Part shown: positions 51,704-62,278 of the stretch, piece after piece
How positions within the stretch are numbered: the stretch's first letter is position 1
How the letters are laid out: each line of letters opens with the position of its first letter
Source of the DNA: Trichoderma breve
Lineage: Eukaryota > Ascomycota > Sordariomycetes > Hypocreales > Hypocreaceae
Direction: 5' to 3'
NCBI RefSeq assembly: GCF_028502605.1
Contig: NC_079233.1
Span: 1,860,001 to 1,924,000, forward strand
DNA: 64,000 nt
Made by a program: the position numbers and the translations under genes
The notes under the pieces: generated by a model
Database searches by the model: none
Told to the model about the DNA's origin: nothing
What the model saw: only the letters and a program-made list of their open reading frames with translations

Positions 51704-53424
51704 TCAATCAGCCTGGCGATCCAAAATCACTCCTGCCGGATCCTTCGTCTCTCCATCTCCCCAGGTTGCATCCCATCCATGGTCAGCCAAGTAAACCTTC
51801 CACGCCGCGTCATCGTCGTCCAGCCGCCGCGACACGTCAGGGATGACGAAGTACGCCACGAGGGCGCCCAGCACGGCAAACGCCGACCCAATGAGGAAAG
51901 CCACCTGATTCCCTTTGTCGGGGTTACTCGCGTACTTGTTGAGGATGGCTGTGAATACTTGGGTCCCAATCGCAGCACCGGCTTTTGACCAGGCGCTGAT
52001 GAAGCCCATCATCTGGCCGCGGATGGAGGTGGGGAAGCATTCGGAGGCAGTCAGGACGACGGTGCTGTGAGTTTCGAGAGTGTTAACTGTCTGTGAGTTG
52101 CAGAGATAATAAGGCTCATAATAATAATGCTTACCTTCCAGGTCCCACCTCGCCGAGCGTCAAGAAAATCCCATAGAGCACGACAAACAGAGGAAAGACT
52201 GTCTGAATAGGACCAATTGCACCGCCCAGGATGAACCCAAGTATCGCCTGCATGGCAAATCCCAGAGCCATCGTCTGTCGTCTGCCAATCCTATCAGACA
52301 AATATCCACCTAAAAAGGGCCCTGGGATGTAGAAGCAGTTGATAAGAACACCCCATCCAAGATTCTTGACAAGGCTCTGTCCAACGTTGGCACGGCTGAT
52401 GATGGTTGAGCTGAAGATTCCAAAGGGGATTGAAATCCAATTGTACAGGAACCAACTGGCTGCAGCTCCTATAAGAGGTCGGTAATACCGCTTCAGAGCC
52501 AACCAGTACGGCACCCGCTGCTTTCTCATAGCAGACTTTCGATAAGCTGTAGCAACGGCCATGCGCATGCGGAACCAAAAGATGCCCAGCGGAGGGATGG
52601 CACCGAGAGCAAAAGAGGTTCGCCAGACAATGTAGTACTTGTCCTCCCTCTGGCCAACACAGAGCAGCAAAAGAAGAGGAACCAGCCCGCCCCAAACATA
52701 TCCAAGATCAGAAGAAAGATCAGCCAGCATAGCAAACATGAAGCCGCGGTGCTTGCGGTACTGGCCGCTCTCATCGGTAGCTTCCACGGCACCGGCGCCG
52801 GACACGGGATACTCGCCTCCGGCCCCGACGCCGGCAACCCCTCGGGCGATGATGAGCATCCAGAAGAGGCCCTTGGGGGAGGTGCCGTTGGCGGCAGCGG
52901 ACATGGCGATGCCGAGGACGAGGAGGATGGTGGTGGCCACGGCGCCCGTCTTGCGGCCCAGCTGGTCGACGACGACACCGAAGAAGAGCATGCCTATGAT
53001 CATGCCGATGAGAAAGGCATTGCTGAGGCGCGAGTAGATGGAGTTGGTCAGGTCATCTGGGTAGATGGCGCCGAGGAGAAGCTCGACGTTTCCTATGACG
53101 GCGGCATTGCTATGATGAGATGAGATTAGACGGAGAGCTTTTATTAGATACCTAGAGAAGAAGGGTCATGACTTACTAGCCGTCTGATCCAATAGCCAGA
53201 CCTGAGAAGAGAACCATCAACCAAACCGAGAGCTTGCTGTAGTATCCCTTGACCGACTCTGCTATGCTCCCCGCTTCAACGTCGACATTTTCTTTGCTTT
53301 TCTCTGGTAGCTCCTCATCTTTGGTGATCTCTGCGGCTACTGGCTCGCCAACAGTTTCAAGCTTGGAGTCAGGAGATGTATTTTCTGGCTTGGGAGCCTC
53401 CATCTCCCCTGGTCCAGCAGTCAT
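51704..53424 (-). CDS. MFS transporter, GIT1 (glycerophosphodiester/phosphate) type
   Basis: Predicted 527 aa on exons 53424-53177, 53109-52135 and 52064-51704, with GTAAG donors and consistent phase. A hydrophilic N-terminus of about 60 residues precedes 12 likely membrane helices. Family features are SDGYNAAVIGNVELLLGAIY (helix 1, completed by the first splice), GVVVDQLGRKTGA (the MFS loop 2-3 motif), ARGVAGVGAGGEYPVSG, WRTSFALGAIPPLGIFWFRM, WFLYNWISIPFGIFSSTI and LSDRIGRRQTMALG. The Y-N-A-A-V-I-G-N and RGxxGxGxGGEYP strings place it with phosphate:H+ symporter-like proteins, and within these nearest to yeast Git1, which imports glycerophosphoinositol. Phosphate or another organophosphate could be the substrate. 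Plasma membrane is expected. Confidence 0.88.
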
Positions 53425-54559
53425 GATGGCGGTCGTTGATTAATATTGGCACATCAGATCCTTCAGCTTCACGTAGGTTTGTGTCGATCTATGTGCACGC
53501 GAGCACAGCTTACACGAAGAGGGGTTGCAGAGGAGGGAGGCTGCATGTAGGGTTACATTCTCTCTCCTCCTTTTTGCATTCTTCTCTCGCAGACATTATC
53601 TTGCGGCACATACAGGCCACTTGCCTTGAGACGCTATCCGGTTAATCAACGAAGAGATCGGCATAAGACACGACTGCTTGCCTGTCAGATAACGCTCTCA
53701 AACTGACATTCTCCGTGCCTAGTGATGATAGCTAGAAGAACTAGCGTGGCCAAGGCGACCCGTCCGTTTCTGACGGTTCAGCTCTTTTACAGTGTATGAA
53801 GACTTCATATCATGCCGTCTCTATCTCTACGAAGCCCATGTCATCCATCTCCACTCTACTAAACCATCCTGAAGCTCCTTGTTCATGCTCAACCATGCTC
53901 AACGCTTCTCTTCGTAACTTGTGGGGAGGAGATTGCAGCGCCAATCCCATGTTATACTCTGAAAGCTTTCCTAATCCAGTTGGCCGATCCGTGGCTTGCA
54001 ACTAGTTAAAAGCTGTTCTGACATCCAAAGTGGGGTGACAAGATTGAACCAAACCGAAGCAACCAAGATTGCAGCTATTCCCGCGTCCGATACGATACGA
54101 ACAAAAGCACTAAAAAGTTCCCCACGCAAGAGTCCACATCAAACAACATCGAATTCAGCCCAGCCTATCAAATTCACAGCAGGAAATACAGTACACAGCA
54201 GACGCTACAGGGGATACGTCACACCCCTTCAACGTTAATCTGGTCCTTGTTTAAGACAAGCAAACACCTTTCAGCCTATTAGCCGACGAATCAAGCCAGT
54301 TCAAGTTCCCCGAGATGATCATGCCTGCATTTGGAGCTGGCCATGTTTAAGTTCGGATGCGATACCTTTGTCTGGAAATCTCCGGTGTCGCAGCCGAGAC
54401 GTTGATGTTCTGCATGAGTGATTGGGTAATCGTGAACTACAACCTACCTAGGAGCTGACTGCATGTGTTCATGTTAATTCAAACTTTGGCCCTCTTACAA
54501 CAACAACATTGATCGTAAGGTTTGGCTCTCTGTGCCTGCTGGGAGGACTCTGGTGAGAC
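53425..54559. promoter_or_regulatory. Divergent intergenic region, transporter / M24 peptidase
   Basis: About 1.1 kb with both promoters. Small ORFs on both strands are unsupported. No clear regulatory motif was seen by eye. Confidence 0.4.
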
Positions 54560-56056
54560 ATGATGGATTACCATATCATTAAAGATGAAAAGGGTGTCTC
54601 CCTTCCAACGACATCATCACCACAACAATCACAACCAGAAGCATCACAACGCCGATCTACATCCTCCAAACGATTCCGCATCTCCATCTTCACACTCCTC
54701 TTCCTCACAGCCCTCCTCATCTTCAAAAACGCCCACAACACCCCCTTCTCCATCTGCACCTCCCACCACCACCCAAACGTCGCCCAAGTCCAGCAATGCT
54801 CCATCAACAACTTCAAATCAGACCTCTCATTCCTTGATCCCGCAGAGCCCATCCAGCCCGAAGAGTTCCTCCTCCGCAGGGACCGTCTAGCGCAGGCCCT
54901 CGCCGCCAACAATGTCGACGCCTTCGTTCTTGAGCCGGGCTACACGTTCCAGTACTATGGCAACATCTCGCAGCAGGATTGGGAACCATGGGAGCCTGAA
55001 GAGCGGCCGTTCCTCATGCTCATCATGCCGCAGACTTCCTCCGACGGCAGCGTTTCCGCAAAGACGGCGTTTTTGTCACCGCATTTCGAAGAGGGCCGCG
55101 TTCGCATGCTGGGCATCCCGTCTCGCGAGGAAGAGTTGGACATTGTCATCTGGGAAGAACATTGGAACCCGTACACAACACTCCTGGAATCGAGACTCTT
55201 CAGCGGCAAACAGTCCCCGACGCTCATGGCCGACGAGGAAATCCGCGACTACATCGTCCGCGGCCTCGACGGCGCAGGCTTCCGCACCGTCGGCCTCAGC
55301 CCCGAAGCAGAGCTCGTCAGACAACTCAAGACGCCCGCCGAGGTCGAGCTCCTCCGGGCCGTAAACACCGGCACCGTGGCCGCCGTGCGGGCCATGCGGC
55401 CGTGTCTCGTCCCCGGCCTGACGGAGAACGAGGTCACCTCCATCCTGGACCAGACCATGCTCTCCATCGGCTTCGGCCTCTTCTTCAACATCGTCCTCTT
55501 CGAGGAGCACGGCGCCCTCCCGCACGGCGGCTTCGTCACCGGCGACAAGAAGCTGACGTACGACACCATGGTCGTCATCGACGTCGGCGCGCACTACCTC
55601 GGCTACTCGTCCGACATTTGCCGCAGCTTCATGATTGACGTGCCGCCAGGTATGACGGCGTCGACGACGCACTCCGACCCCTTGCGCGTCGAAAAGGAGA
55701 ATGTCTGGCGCATCGTCCTGGAGGCGCAGACGGCCGCTGCCAAGGCCATGAAGCCCAACAACACCGCCGCCAGCGTCGACATTGCGGCTCGTACTGTCAT
55801 TGAAGATGCCGGGTATGGATACGGATTTACGCACCGCCTGGGTCACGGCATTGGTATCAAGGCACATGAGTCTCCGTATCTGAACAAGTGGAACACTGGC
55901 TCGCTACTCCGGCCGGGAATGACATTCACGAATGAGCCGGGTATCTATCTAGAGAACAAGTTCGGTGTCAGGCACGAGGATATTTACCTGGTCAAAGAGG
56001 ATGGCGAGGCAGAGCTCCTCACGGGTCAGCGGGCACGAGGAATGTATGAACCTTGA
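54560..56056 (+). CDS. Membrane-anchored M24 metallopeptidase (Xaa-Pro dipeptidase/aminopeptidase fold)
   Basis: A single-exon 498-aa protein. A cytosolic-type head of about 38 residues is followed by one hydrophobic segment at 41-56 (ISIFTLLFLTALLIFK), suggesting a type II membrane or secreted protein with a lumenal/extracellular catalytic domain. An N-terminal creatinase-like domain (RRDRLAQALAANNVDAFVLE) is followed by the pita-bread catalytic domain. Metal ligands are visible in order: D of VVIDVGAHYLGYSSD and its partner D of SSDICRS, H of HRLGHGIGIK, E of FTNEPGIY and E of VRHEDIYLV. A further His (FEEHGALPHGG) fits the substrate site. Substrate is probably Xaa-Pro peptides, but some M24 proteins have lost this. 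Two ATGs are adjacent at 54560 and 54563. Confidence 0.88.
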   Translation: MMDYHIIKDEKGVSLPTTSSPQQSQPEASQRRSTSSKRFRISIFTLLFLTALLIFKNAHNTPFSICTSHHHPNVAQVQQCSINNFKSDLSFLDPAEPIQPEEFLLRRDRLAQALAANNVDAFVLEPGYTFQYYGNISQQDWEPWEPEERPFLMLIMPQTSSDGSVSAKTAFLSPHFEEGRVRMLGIPSREEELDIVIWEEHWNPYTTLLESRLFSGKQSPTLMADEEIRDYIVRGLDGAGFRTVGLSPEAELVRQLKTPAEVELLRAVNTGTVAAVRAMRPCLVPGLTENEVTSILDQTMLSIGFGLFFNIVLFEEHGALPHGGFVTGDKKLTYDTMVVIDVGAHYLGYSSDICRSFMIDVPPGMTASTTHSDPLRVEKENVWRIVLEAQTAAAKAMKPNNTAASVDIAARTVIEDAGYGYGFTHRLGHGIGIKAHESPYLNKWNTGSLLRPGMTFTNEPGIYLENKFGVRHEDIYLVKEDGEAELLTGQRARGMYEP

Positions 56057-56191
56057 GATCGTTTGTTAAAAAAAAAAAAATCAGGGGGTATCATTGTAAA
56101 CTAATATCTAGAGATATACCATTTTCTTCTCTCCCGTTATATACAATGCTTCCCAACATAAATGTGTACCATAACGCTATGCAATTCCCAA

Positions 56192-57583
56192 CTACGCCTC
56201 TCCCGATCCTCGATGCAAAGGAAAGCCGCTCGCAATCGCAGTACGCGGCAGGTGCTGCAACCACGGCATGGCTTCGCTCCCGGGGATAGGAATGTGGTTC
56301 AAATTACAGTCAATGTAAACATTCTCATCCAAGTAAACCCAATTGGACACCTCCGTCATGCTTTCTGCCACCACTCCGGGAAACGGCGAGGAACTCAAGG
56401 CCGCACAAAGCCAGGACATTTGCTGGAAGACGTCGCTGAGGGTATGAAGCCTGGCACTCAGGCTCATCCTGATCATCGAGCCCTCCGTCTCGATGTGAAC
56501 GAATCTCAAGCTAGGCAACACTGCGCCTTTACCATCGCTGCCGTCCCAGAGAGACATGCCTGAGAATGCATCTCCTTGTTCGAGAGAAGATGCCGCGCTC
56601 GTGAACGCATCTTGAAGACAGCTCAACACGACGGGTCCGCTTTTCGGCCATTGCTTCTCGACATACTCGGATACAGTTGTGCAGACATGCTCAGTAGCGG
56701 TGCCTGTCACCACAGGTAGAGACCCGAGACGGGTATTAGATAGGTCGCCAAAGCCACCTAGCGGGTTGAACAACTGGCATTCAAACTTGAGCTGAACGAT
56801 ATGGAAGCCGTCAGGCGGAGGAGGGCCGGGTCTTCTCAACACAACATCCCAGATGGCCGACTCGGCAAAGTGGATCTGGACATAGTGTGGAGACAGAAGC
56901 ACCTTTTTCATCTCATCGATGAGCTCTTTGGCAGCATCCCCGGTTGTTATAAGCGTATGAAGTGCGCGGGCGATTTGATCCGGGGATCCTCCCGGCGACT
57001 GATCGGGAAACTCGCGATGCCAGTAGCCGCACAGCAGCTGTAGAGCCAGCGGGAAGTCGATTCCCTTGGTGTTGGTCGACCACGTTAGGGGCCGTCTCGA
57101 TAATCCCGGACCGAGCTTATCGAGGATGCATCTAGCCGTCTCGGGGCCGTTTAGTATAAGCACGAGTTGACGGATAGGGCCATCGAATAACAGAGTAACT
57201 TGACGAGCATGCTGGCTTCCAGAGCCGTGATCAGAGTCGGTGTAGAACCGGAAGAGCTCATCCCACAGCTGCCTGACGAACACCGACAAGAGCCGGTCCA
57301 GCACTCGATCAAGATTGACCCGAACCCTCCGATCTGGGAAATAGTAGTGGGCTAGCAGCTCATTGTTCAAGCCATCGGCCAGGGCCTTGGCAAATGCGGC
57401 AACTAACGCCCCGGCGACCAGGGGTGGGAGCTGGACCTCGATGTTCTTGGCCTGCTGCTGCGAGAAGGAGAAGCAGGTGGGAAACGGGGGCGGCGGCGGC
57501 TTGACGAGCGTATACGAGGAGGGGGAAGCAAGGCCTGTCTCTGGTATCCTAAGGGTTTCAGGACAGCCAGGCGGAGGTGGCAT
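56192..57583 (-). CDS. Uncharacterised 463-aa protein
   Basis: A single-exon ORF starting at the ATG at 57581-57583 (MPPPPGCPETLRIPETGLAS). I recognise no family. A Pro-rich start is followed by a helical, moderately hydrophobic segment (PLVAGALVAAFAKALADGLN) and a region rich in aromatic and charged residues with the look of a folded domain (RVLDRLLSVFVRQLWDELFR, LALQLLCGYWHREF). The C-terminal half is mixed alpha/beta by appearance (HIVQLKFECQLFNPLGGF, SLRFVHIETEGSMIRMSLSA). No transmembrane helix is certain and no catalytic motif is recognisable. It is convergent with the M24 peptidase, with only 135 bp between the two stops. Codon use looks normal and the length argues for a real gene. 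Confidence 0.75.
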   Translation of the reverse strand: MPPPPGCPETLRIPETGLASPSSYTLVKPPPPPFPTCFSFSQQQAKNIEVQLPPLVAGALVAAFAKALADGLNNELLAHYYFPDRRVRVNLDRVLDRLLSVFVRQLWDELFRFYTDSDHGSGSQHARQVTLLFDGPIRQLVLILNGPETARCILDKLGPGLSRRPLTWSTNTKGIDFPLALQLLCGYWHREFPDQSPGGSPDQIARALHTLITTGDAAKELIDEMKKVLLSPHYVQIHFAESAIWDVVLRRPGPPPPDGFHIVQLKFECQLFNPLGGFGDLSNTRLGSLPVVTGTATEHVCTTVSEYVEKQWPKSGPVVLSCLQDAFTSAASSLEQGDAFSGMSLWDGSDGKGAVLPSLRFVHIETEGSMIRMSLSARLHTLSDVFQQMSWLCAALSSSPFPGVVAESMTEVSNWVYLDENVYIDCNLNHIPIPGSEAMPWLQHLPRTAIASGFPLHRGSGEA

Positions 57584-58824
57584 GTCTGATCATGGCTGTG
57601 CAACAGGAAGAGGGACGAGTAGTAGATGAAGAGGGGACGGTGGTGAAGTGAGGATGTGTATATGTAGGCGTGTGTATAAGACGCATCACCAGCCGGTCCA
57701 CCAGGGGAATGGATGGAGATAGATGGGATAGAGTGCACGTTTAAGCTTGACCAATCCCTAATGGAAGAAGCCGATCCAGAATCGTCTCGGTATGCAAGCC
57801 ACGCCCAACGAAGTTTTCATCGCCATTTTATTTATCATGTGCTGCCCACCTGAGCAGGCCAAAGTCGAGCCTTGCGTTTGCTGACGTTGCAAGCCGTCGA
57901 AAGCATTGCGCGTCCCGCTTCCGAGCTAAGGAAAATGCGTCTCCAGCTCGCCACACATTACCCTTTTTTTCACATCCACGTCCCCTATTTTATTTTTCTT
58001 TGCCCCAGGAACAACAATGTGCCGAGACAACTCTGAATCAGTTGCTCATTCTTACTTTTGCGTAAGCATTTTTTCCCATGTTCCAGGCCCGGGGGCAGCT
58101 TTTTGACGTTTCGGCTGGGAATTTCGCCAGAAGCTGCGCGTCCCGGGCCAGCGACCCGCTCAGCTGCTTGAATAAGGTAAGTTAGTTTATTGGAACCCGC
58201 CGACGACTGATACGCATCTCGAGATAAAAAGGGCAATAATCGCGCGAAATTAGAAGCAACACTCTAATTTTGTCGATATCTACTCCGTAGTATGAGCAAA
58301 AGCATCGAGATGCAGTGACTGGAATGTGGGTTCTGGGTGAGTGACCCGGCGCTTGGTGGGTGGTGACGTACCACGTGGTCGGGTACGAGTACCTTGATAC
58401 AACCAATTCGACAAATTATTGTCAGCCAGATGATTCAAACCCTGCAGTTATAAAGCAAGGGAGCTTACTCTCGTCAAAAGTCATATCTCATCATTATGTG
58501 CCAATGTTCTCAGTGGAAGGGATAGGATACAGGGTAAATCCTCTTCATCTTCATAGCATCATATACCACCGACCATACATAGAGCGGCCCTTCAAAAAAG
58601 AATACATTGAACCGCCATGTCTACAAATCCCTTGATAATTGAGAACCCTACTTCTCACAGACACAAAATCGCCTGCGCTCTCTTTCTCCTTCACCGCGAG
58701 GTATAGCCGGCTACCGTATTGCCGGCCCCGGGAAAGATCAATCGAGTCGCATCGGCTCTAGTTCTTCGGCCCCACCTCCGGCATCTCGCTTCACCTCCAT
58801 AGGCGTCTCGGCATCCACGCTGTA
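57584..58824. other. Intergenic region
   Basis: About 1.2 kb from the promoter of the 463-aa gene to the 3' end of the membrane protein. It contains a perfect 10-bp palindrome ACCACGTGGT (58370-58379, an E-box core). No gene is supported. Confidence 0.4.
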
Positions 58825-59966
58825 TTATCTTAAAAGTTCTGCTGATGAAACCTGTTTTATACCGTGCATTTCGAAGGCCAGCACTATTCTCGATAGCAGA
58901 GCACAGCCGACAAGCGCTTCGACCACGGTTAACATGTCGAGCAGTGTCACAAAGAGAATACTCCCTAGGACAACAGTCCCGAGCATATATGCAAAATGGA
59001 TAACACACTGCCAAACCACCCGAGAGCAACATGCATAAACACCCATCCGCCGGGCCTTTTTTCCAAACGTAGGGGTCGCCCGTACAGTGACGGGGTAAAT
59101 TCATCCAATATCCATTTCACTACGGCAGATTTCCTCTGCGTGGCTTTGGAGGATGCAATAGAGTATCCCGCTCTCAGCGTACTATATGCAATGCCAAAGA
59201 TCGGCGCCATGACAACCATCCAAAAGAATAAGATGTACGTTTCTAGCACGTTGGGGATCTTGATGCTCACGGTATAGGTAGCCTGCGATACGGCCTTGTA
59301 GGTAAGCCGATAGACCTGATAGACGACGTTCCCCGTAGCGAGCATGCCGACTAGGTACTCAACACAGGAGATGGCAGCGCGAACAACCCAAGGCGCTCGC
59401 ATTAACCAACGAGGGAACCCAATAGTCGGCACAGTCAATACATAGGAAGCCAAATCTCGATTGATTAACAAGGCTAGATTCGCCATTGACGGGCCAAACT
59501 GCGATAACCCAGCCGGTAACAGTCCAATGAGAAGCCCAGAAACCGTAAACTCGTTCTGATAGCCTTTCGTGCAAGCCGGCAAGACGCAGTCGATCAGCTT
59601 GCCGGCCCAAGCATGCCCCTCGCCATCGGGTAGGCTCTGGTTCGTGTAGTTGGCAAATTGACCAGCGCAGTTGCTCTGTATGATTCCCGGTAGGAAGTCT
59701 TCCGATGCGGGGAAGAAGCTCGGAAACTGGTTATGAGCACGAATGTGAGGGTTTCCTGCTGCAAAAACTGATCCGACGAGGGCGGCTACAAGTATCACAG
59801 TCCCCTGGAGCTGCATTATCGTCATCGGGGTCAGGTAGTTGGCGAAGCTGCTGCCAAGAAGTTGGTGCAACGCAATACCGTCTCCGATCCACAACGAAAT
59901 CAAGAATTGGACACAATCTTCGCTCGACTTAAATGACTCCGAGCATGGAGGCCCTGAAGCACGCAT
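58825..59966 (-). CDS. Fungal multi-pass membrane protein; needs a 44-nt intron or carries a frameshift
   Basis: The frame from the ATG at 59964-59966 stops at 58965, but a frame two bases further on carries hydrophobic text typical of the missing end (LGSILFVTLLDMLTVVEALV, then GCALLSRIVLAFEMHGIKQV) to a stop at 58825. Removing 58965-59008 (donor GTGTGT, acceptor TCCTAG, 44 nt) joins them in phase to 365 aa. A one-base loss in genome or assembly would also explain it. The protein has an early CVQFLISLWIGDG segment, a hydrophobic helix (GTVILVAALVGSVFAA), a Cys-containing loop (SNCAGQFANYTNQS, LIDCVLPACTKGYQNEF), GLLIGLLPAGLSQFGPS and several later helices. It resembles a large group of unnamed ascomycete membrane proteins. 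Confidence 0.65.
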
Positions 59967-61550
59967 TCCAGGATGGGGATATATATACCAAGTCTCAACC
60001 CCCCAACTGCTCTGTGCGGTACTAGGGAAGATCCTGCTTGGGAGCGATGGAGTGTACCCCCATGGCCATTACCACCATCGCTATCGCTCTCGAGTGTCCG
60101 TAGCCAGCGACTGGTCACCGAATCTTAGCCCATGTCTTCGGGAACTTTGAGTTCTTTTTACGAGGTAGATGGCTGTTTATCAAATTTGCAAATATATTGG
60201 ATACTGTACAGACATGTTTTTTATTGGTTATATGACTCTGCATCGAAGTCGAAGAACAGCGTTCTGAGCCGTTGTCCCGACGTGACACAAGAAAAAGCAT
60301 GTGAGCTCGGATGGCTATCTGTATGGCTACCAGGCCGTCCGAATAACAAGGGTACGTTCTGAAGAGTCGTGTCGATACGAAGTATTGAATACTAATAGGA
60401 GCGAAGGATTCAGTACTCTGGGTTCCCATTTTCACCGTTCGCCCAGCCGCAATCTAGGCATTTCAGAGAGAAAAGCTATGTATTGTATCCAAAAGCTATA
60501 TGCACTGTTCATTGTTTAGATCTGGTTTATGTACCTATGTAAACACATGTGGAAGAGAACGCCACATTGATGAAGAGTTGGGTTTGTCCGACAATCTTGT
60601 CTTTGTCTTTGTGATCTTCTAGTTACCAAGTGTAGTCGCTGTATATCATTGGCTGCTGCAGCCATCCAGCAGGTAGGATTCGCGGATTCAACTTGCAGGG
60701 GCTAGCGAGCCTTGTGAGCCTTGTGTTTAGGGGCCGGGCAGCCGGGACAGACATACATATATATATCAAGGTATTTCATGAGTTCTCTTCTCTCTCATAT
60801 GCCGTGCCAGGTACATACATACCTAACTGTTGGTCACCATTACCTCTCACCATACCCGAGAACAATACGAGACGAAAGGTGGTTGGTTGCATTGATGCAG
60901 CCCATATGAACCAAGTCCGTAGCAACACTCCGCACATCCCCTCATGCTCCTCGGGCTTTTAAATTGCCGACAATAGAAGCCCCCAATACCAGAAGTCCCG
61001 TAGCTCGTGGTGGTAAAACAGATGCATTCCAGACACAAGGGGGTTCGAGGTGCTTGCCGCCAGACTCATCATAACAGGCGCCATCCCTCGGCTTGATTGG
61101 ACCGTCCCTGGAGATGTGCCATCAAGGGCTGCAATGTGGCTGCTGCCGTGCAACTACTGTGTACATGTAGAGGTAGAAACTCCGTCGATCGCTTGCAACC
61201 CCGCATCAATCGACGTGAGAAAGAGGGGAAGCTGACAAGACCTCATATTTATCCGCCTCTGTAGATCATAATCGCTCAGGAACAAGACGCATGAGGCACA
61301 AGCTTTCGGTTGGAGAAGGTAGGTTGTGAAAAGTAGAATTTCAAGTTATACATTAAGAGTGTAAACACTCCGTTTCCGTGAAAGTAAATTGAGTACATAA
61401 GCGATGCATCCAGCAATCGCGTCATCATGTCCCGACCAACAACATCTAGTTGCAATATCCCGGGCGCCGACTCGCACGAACCAGGCGAAGCCAAACAAAA
61501 AAACAATTGAAGGAACTATTGAACAGACATTAGGATGGGTAGATGTTCAT
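59967..61550. other. Intergenic region
   Basis: About 1.6 kb between the membrane gene and the DUF6699-type gene. A short TA repeat (ACATATATATATATC) lies near 60755-60768. ORFs here are short and lack motifs. Nothing else is seen. Confidence 0.4.
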
Positions 61551-62278
61551 TTACTCGTCATTGTCCTTGGACTTCTTCTTCTTCTTGCCACCGCCACCGC
61601 CGCTTGACGAGCCCGTCGCCGGCTGGCTCTGGAGATGTACTTCAAAGTAGTTCTCGCCCTGATCCCATGCGAAGCCCTTGAGGTATGGATTATCAAGCTC
61701 ATCATCAGCCTGCGAGTTACGTTAGTCGACAAATCTTCGGAAAGGGAAGTTTGGGTACATGTGCAAGACTCACTCGGTTCTTGTTTGCCTTGTGAATGGC
61801 CGACAGGGCGTCACCTATTGTCAGGCCCTTCAGGTTTCGAGCCACGACTTCTTTTCCATGGGGGAACCTCAACGTTATGCTCTTGATGGGAGGCTTGGTG
61901 AGGGGAACCTGTAGCAGCTGATCATTGTCGAGATCCTTGGGCCGCTGATTTATTTTCCTGGGTTGGGAAGAGGTGTTAGTTTATGTGTAATGATTAATGG
62001 CAATGACCAGATGCTGATTGCCTGGGAAATTGAAACGTACCACGCTGTCTGCTGTGTCTCTATTGCGAGTTCTAGAGGCGCATGGCTTTCATCTATCATG
62101 CATTGTCAGTAAACGAAGAGGCCATCAGTTACATATGACTACGAAGCAACTTACTGATTTCAGCAATGGTCATAACACCAGCCGCACTAGAGCTTGTTCT
62201 CCTATGGCCCTTCTCTTTGGGCGGTGATGATGACAGGCCTTGAACGGCGGAGTCGACCTTGGTGAGAGGTTCAGACAT
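61551..62278 (-). CDS. DUF6699-type small fungal protein, four exons
   Basis: Predicted 172 aa on exons 62278-62155, 62092-62041, 61957-61774 and 61709-61551, all with GT-AG introns and consistent phase. A Ser-rich head (MSEPLTKVDSAVQGLSSSPP) is followed by a domain with the pattern W-x-I-x-x-R-P, PLxKPPIKSITLRFPHGKEV and VARNLKGLTIGDALSAIHKA. That pattern is typical of the fungal DUF6699 domain (W-I..RP..L, PPxxxLxI, xxTVxDVLxxI). The tail is Gly- and Lys-rich (SSSGGGGGKKKKKSKDNDE). The function of the domain is unknown. The domain call is from memory of its pattern and should be tested. Confidence 0.7.

Noticed and set aside
55076..55867. 263-aa minus-strand ORF
   Set aside because: It is antisense to the M24 peptidase catalytic domain; GC-rich codon use creates long open shadow frames.
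58370..58379. ACCACGTGGT palindrome
   Set aside because: A 10-bp E-box-like palindrome is expected at this frequency, and no linked feature makes it notable.
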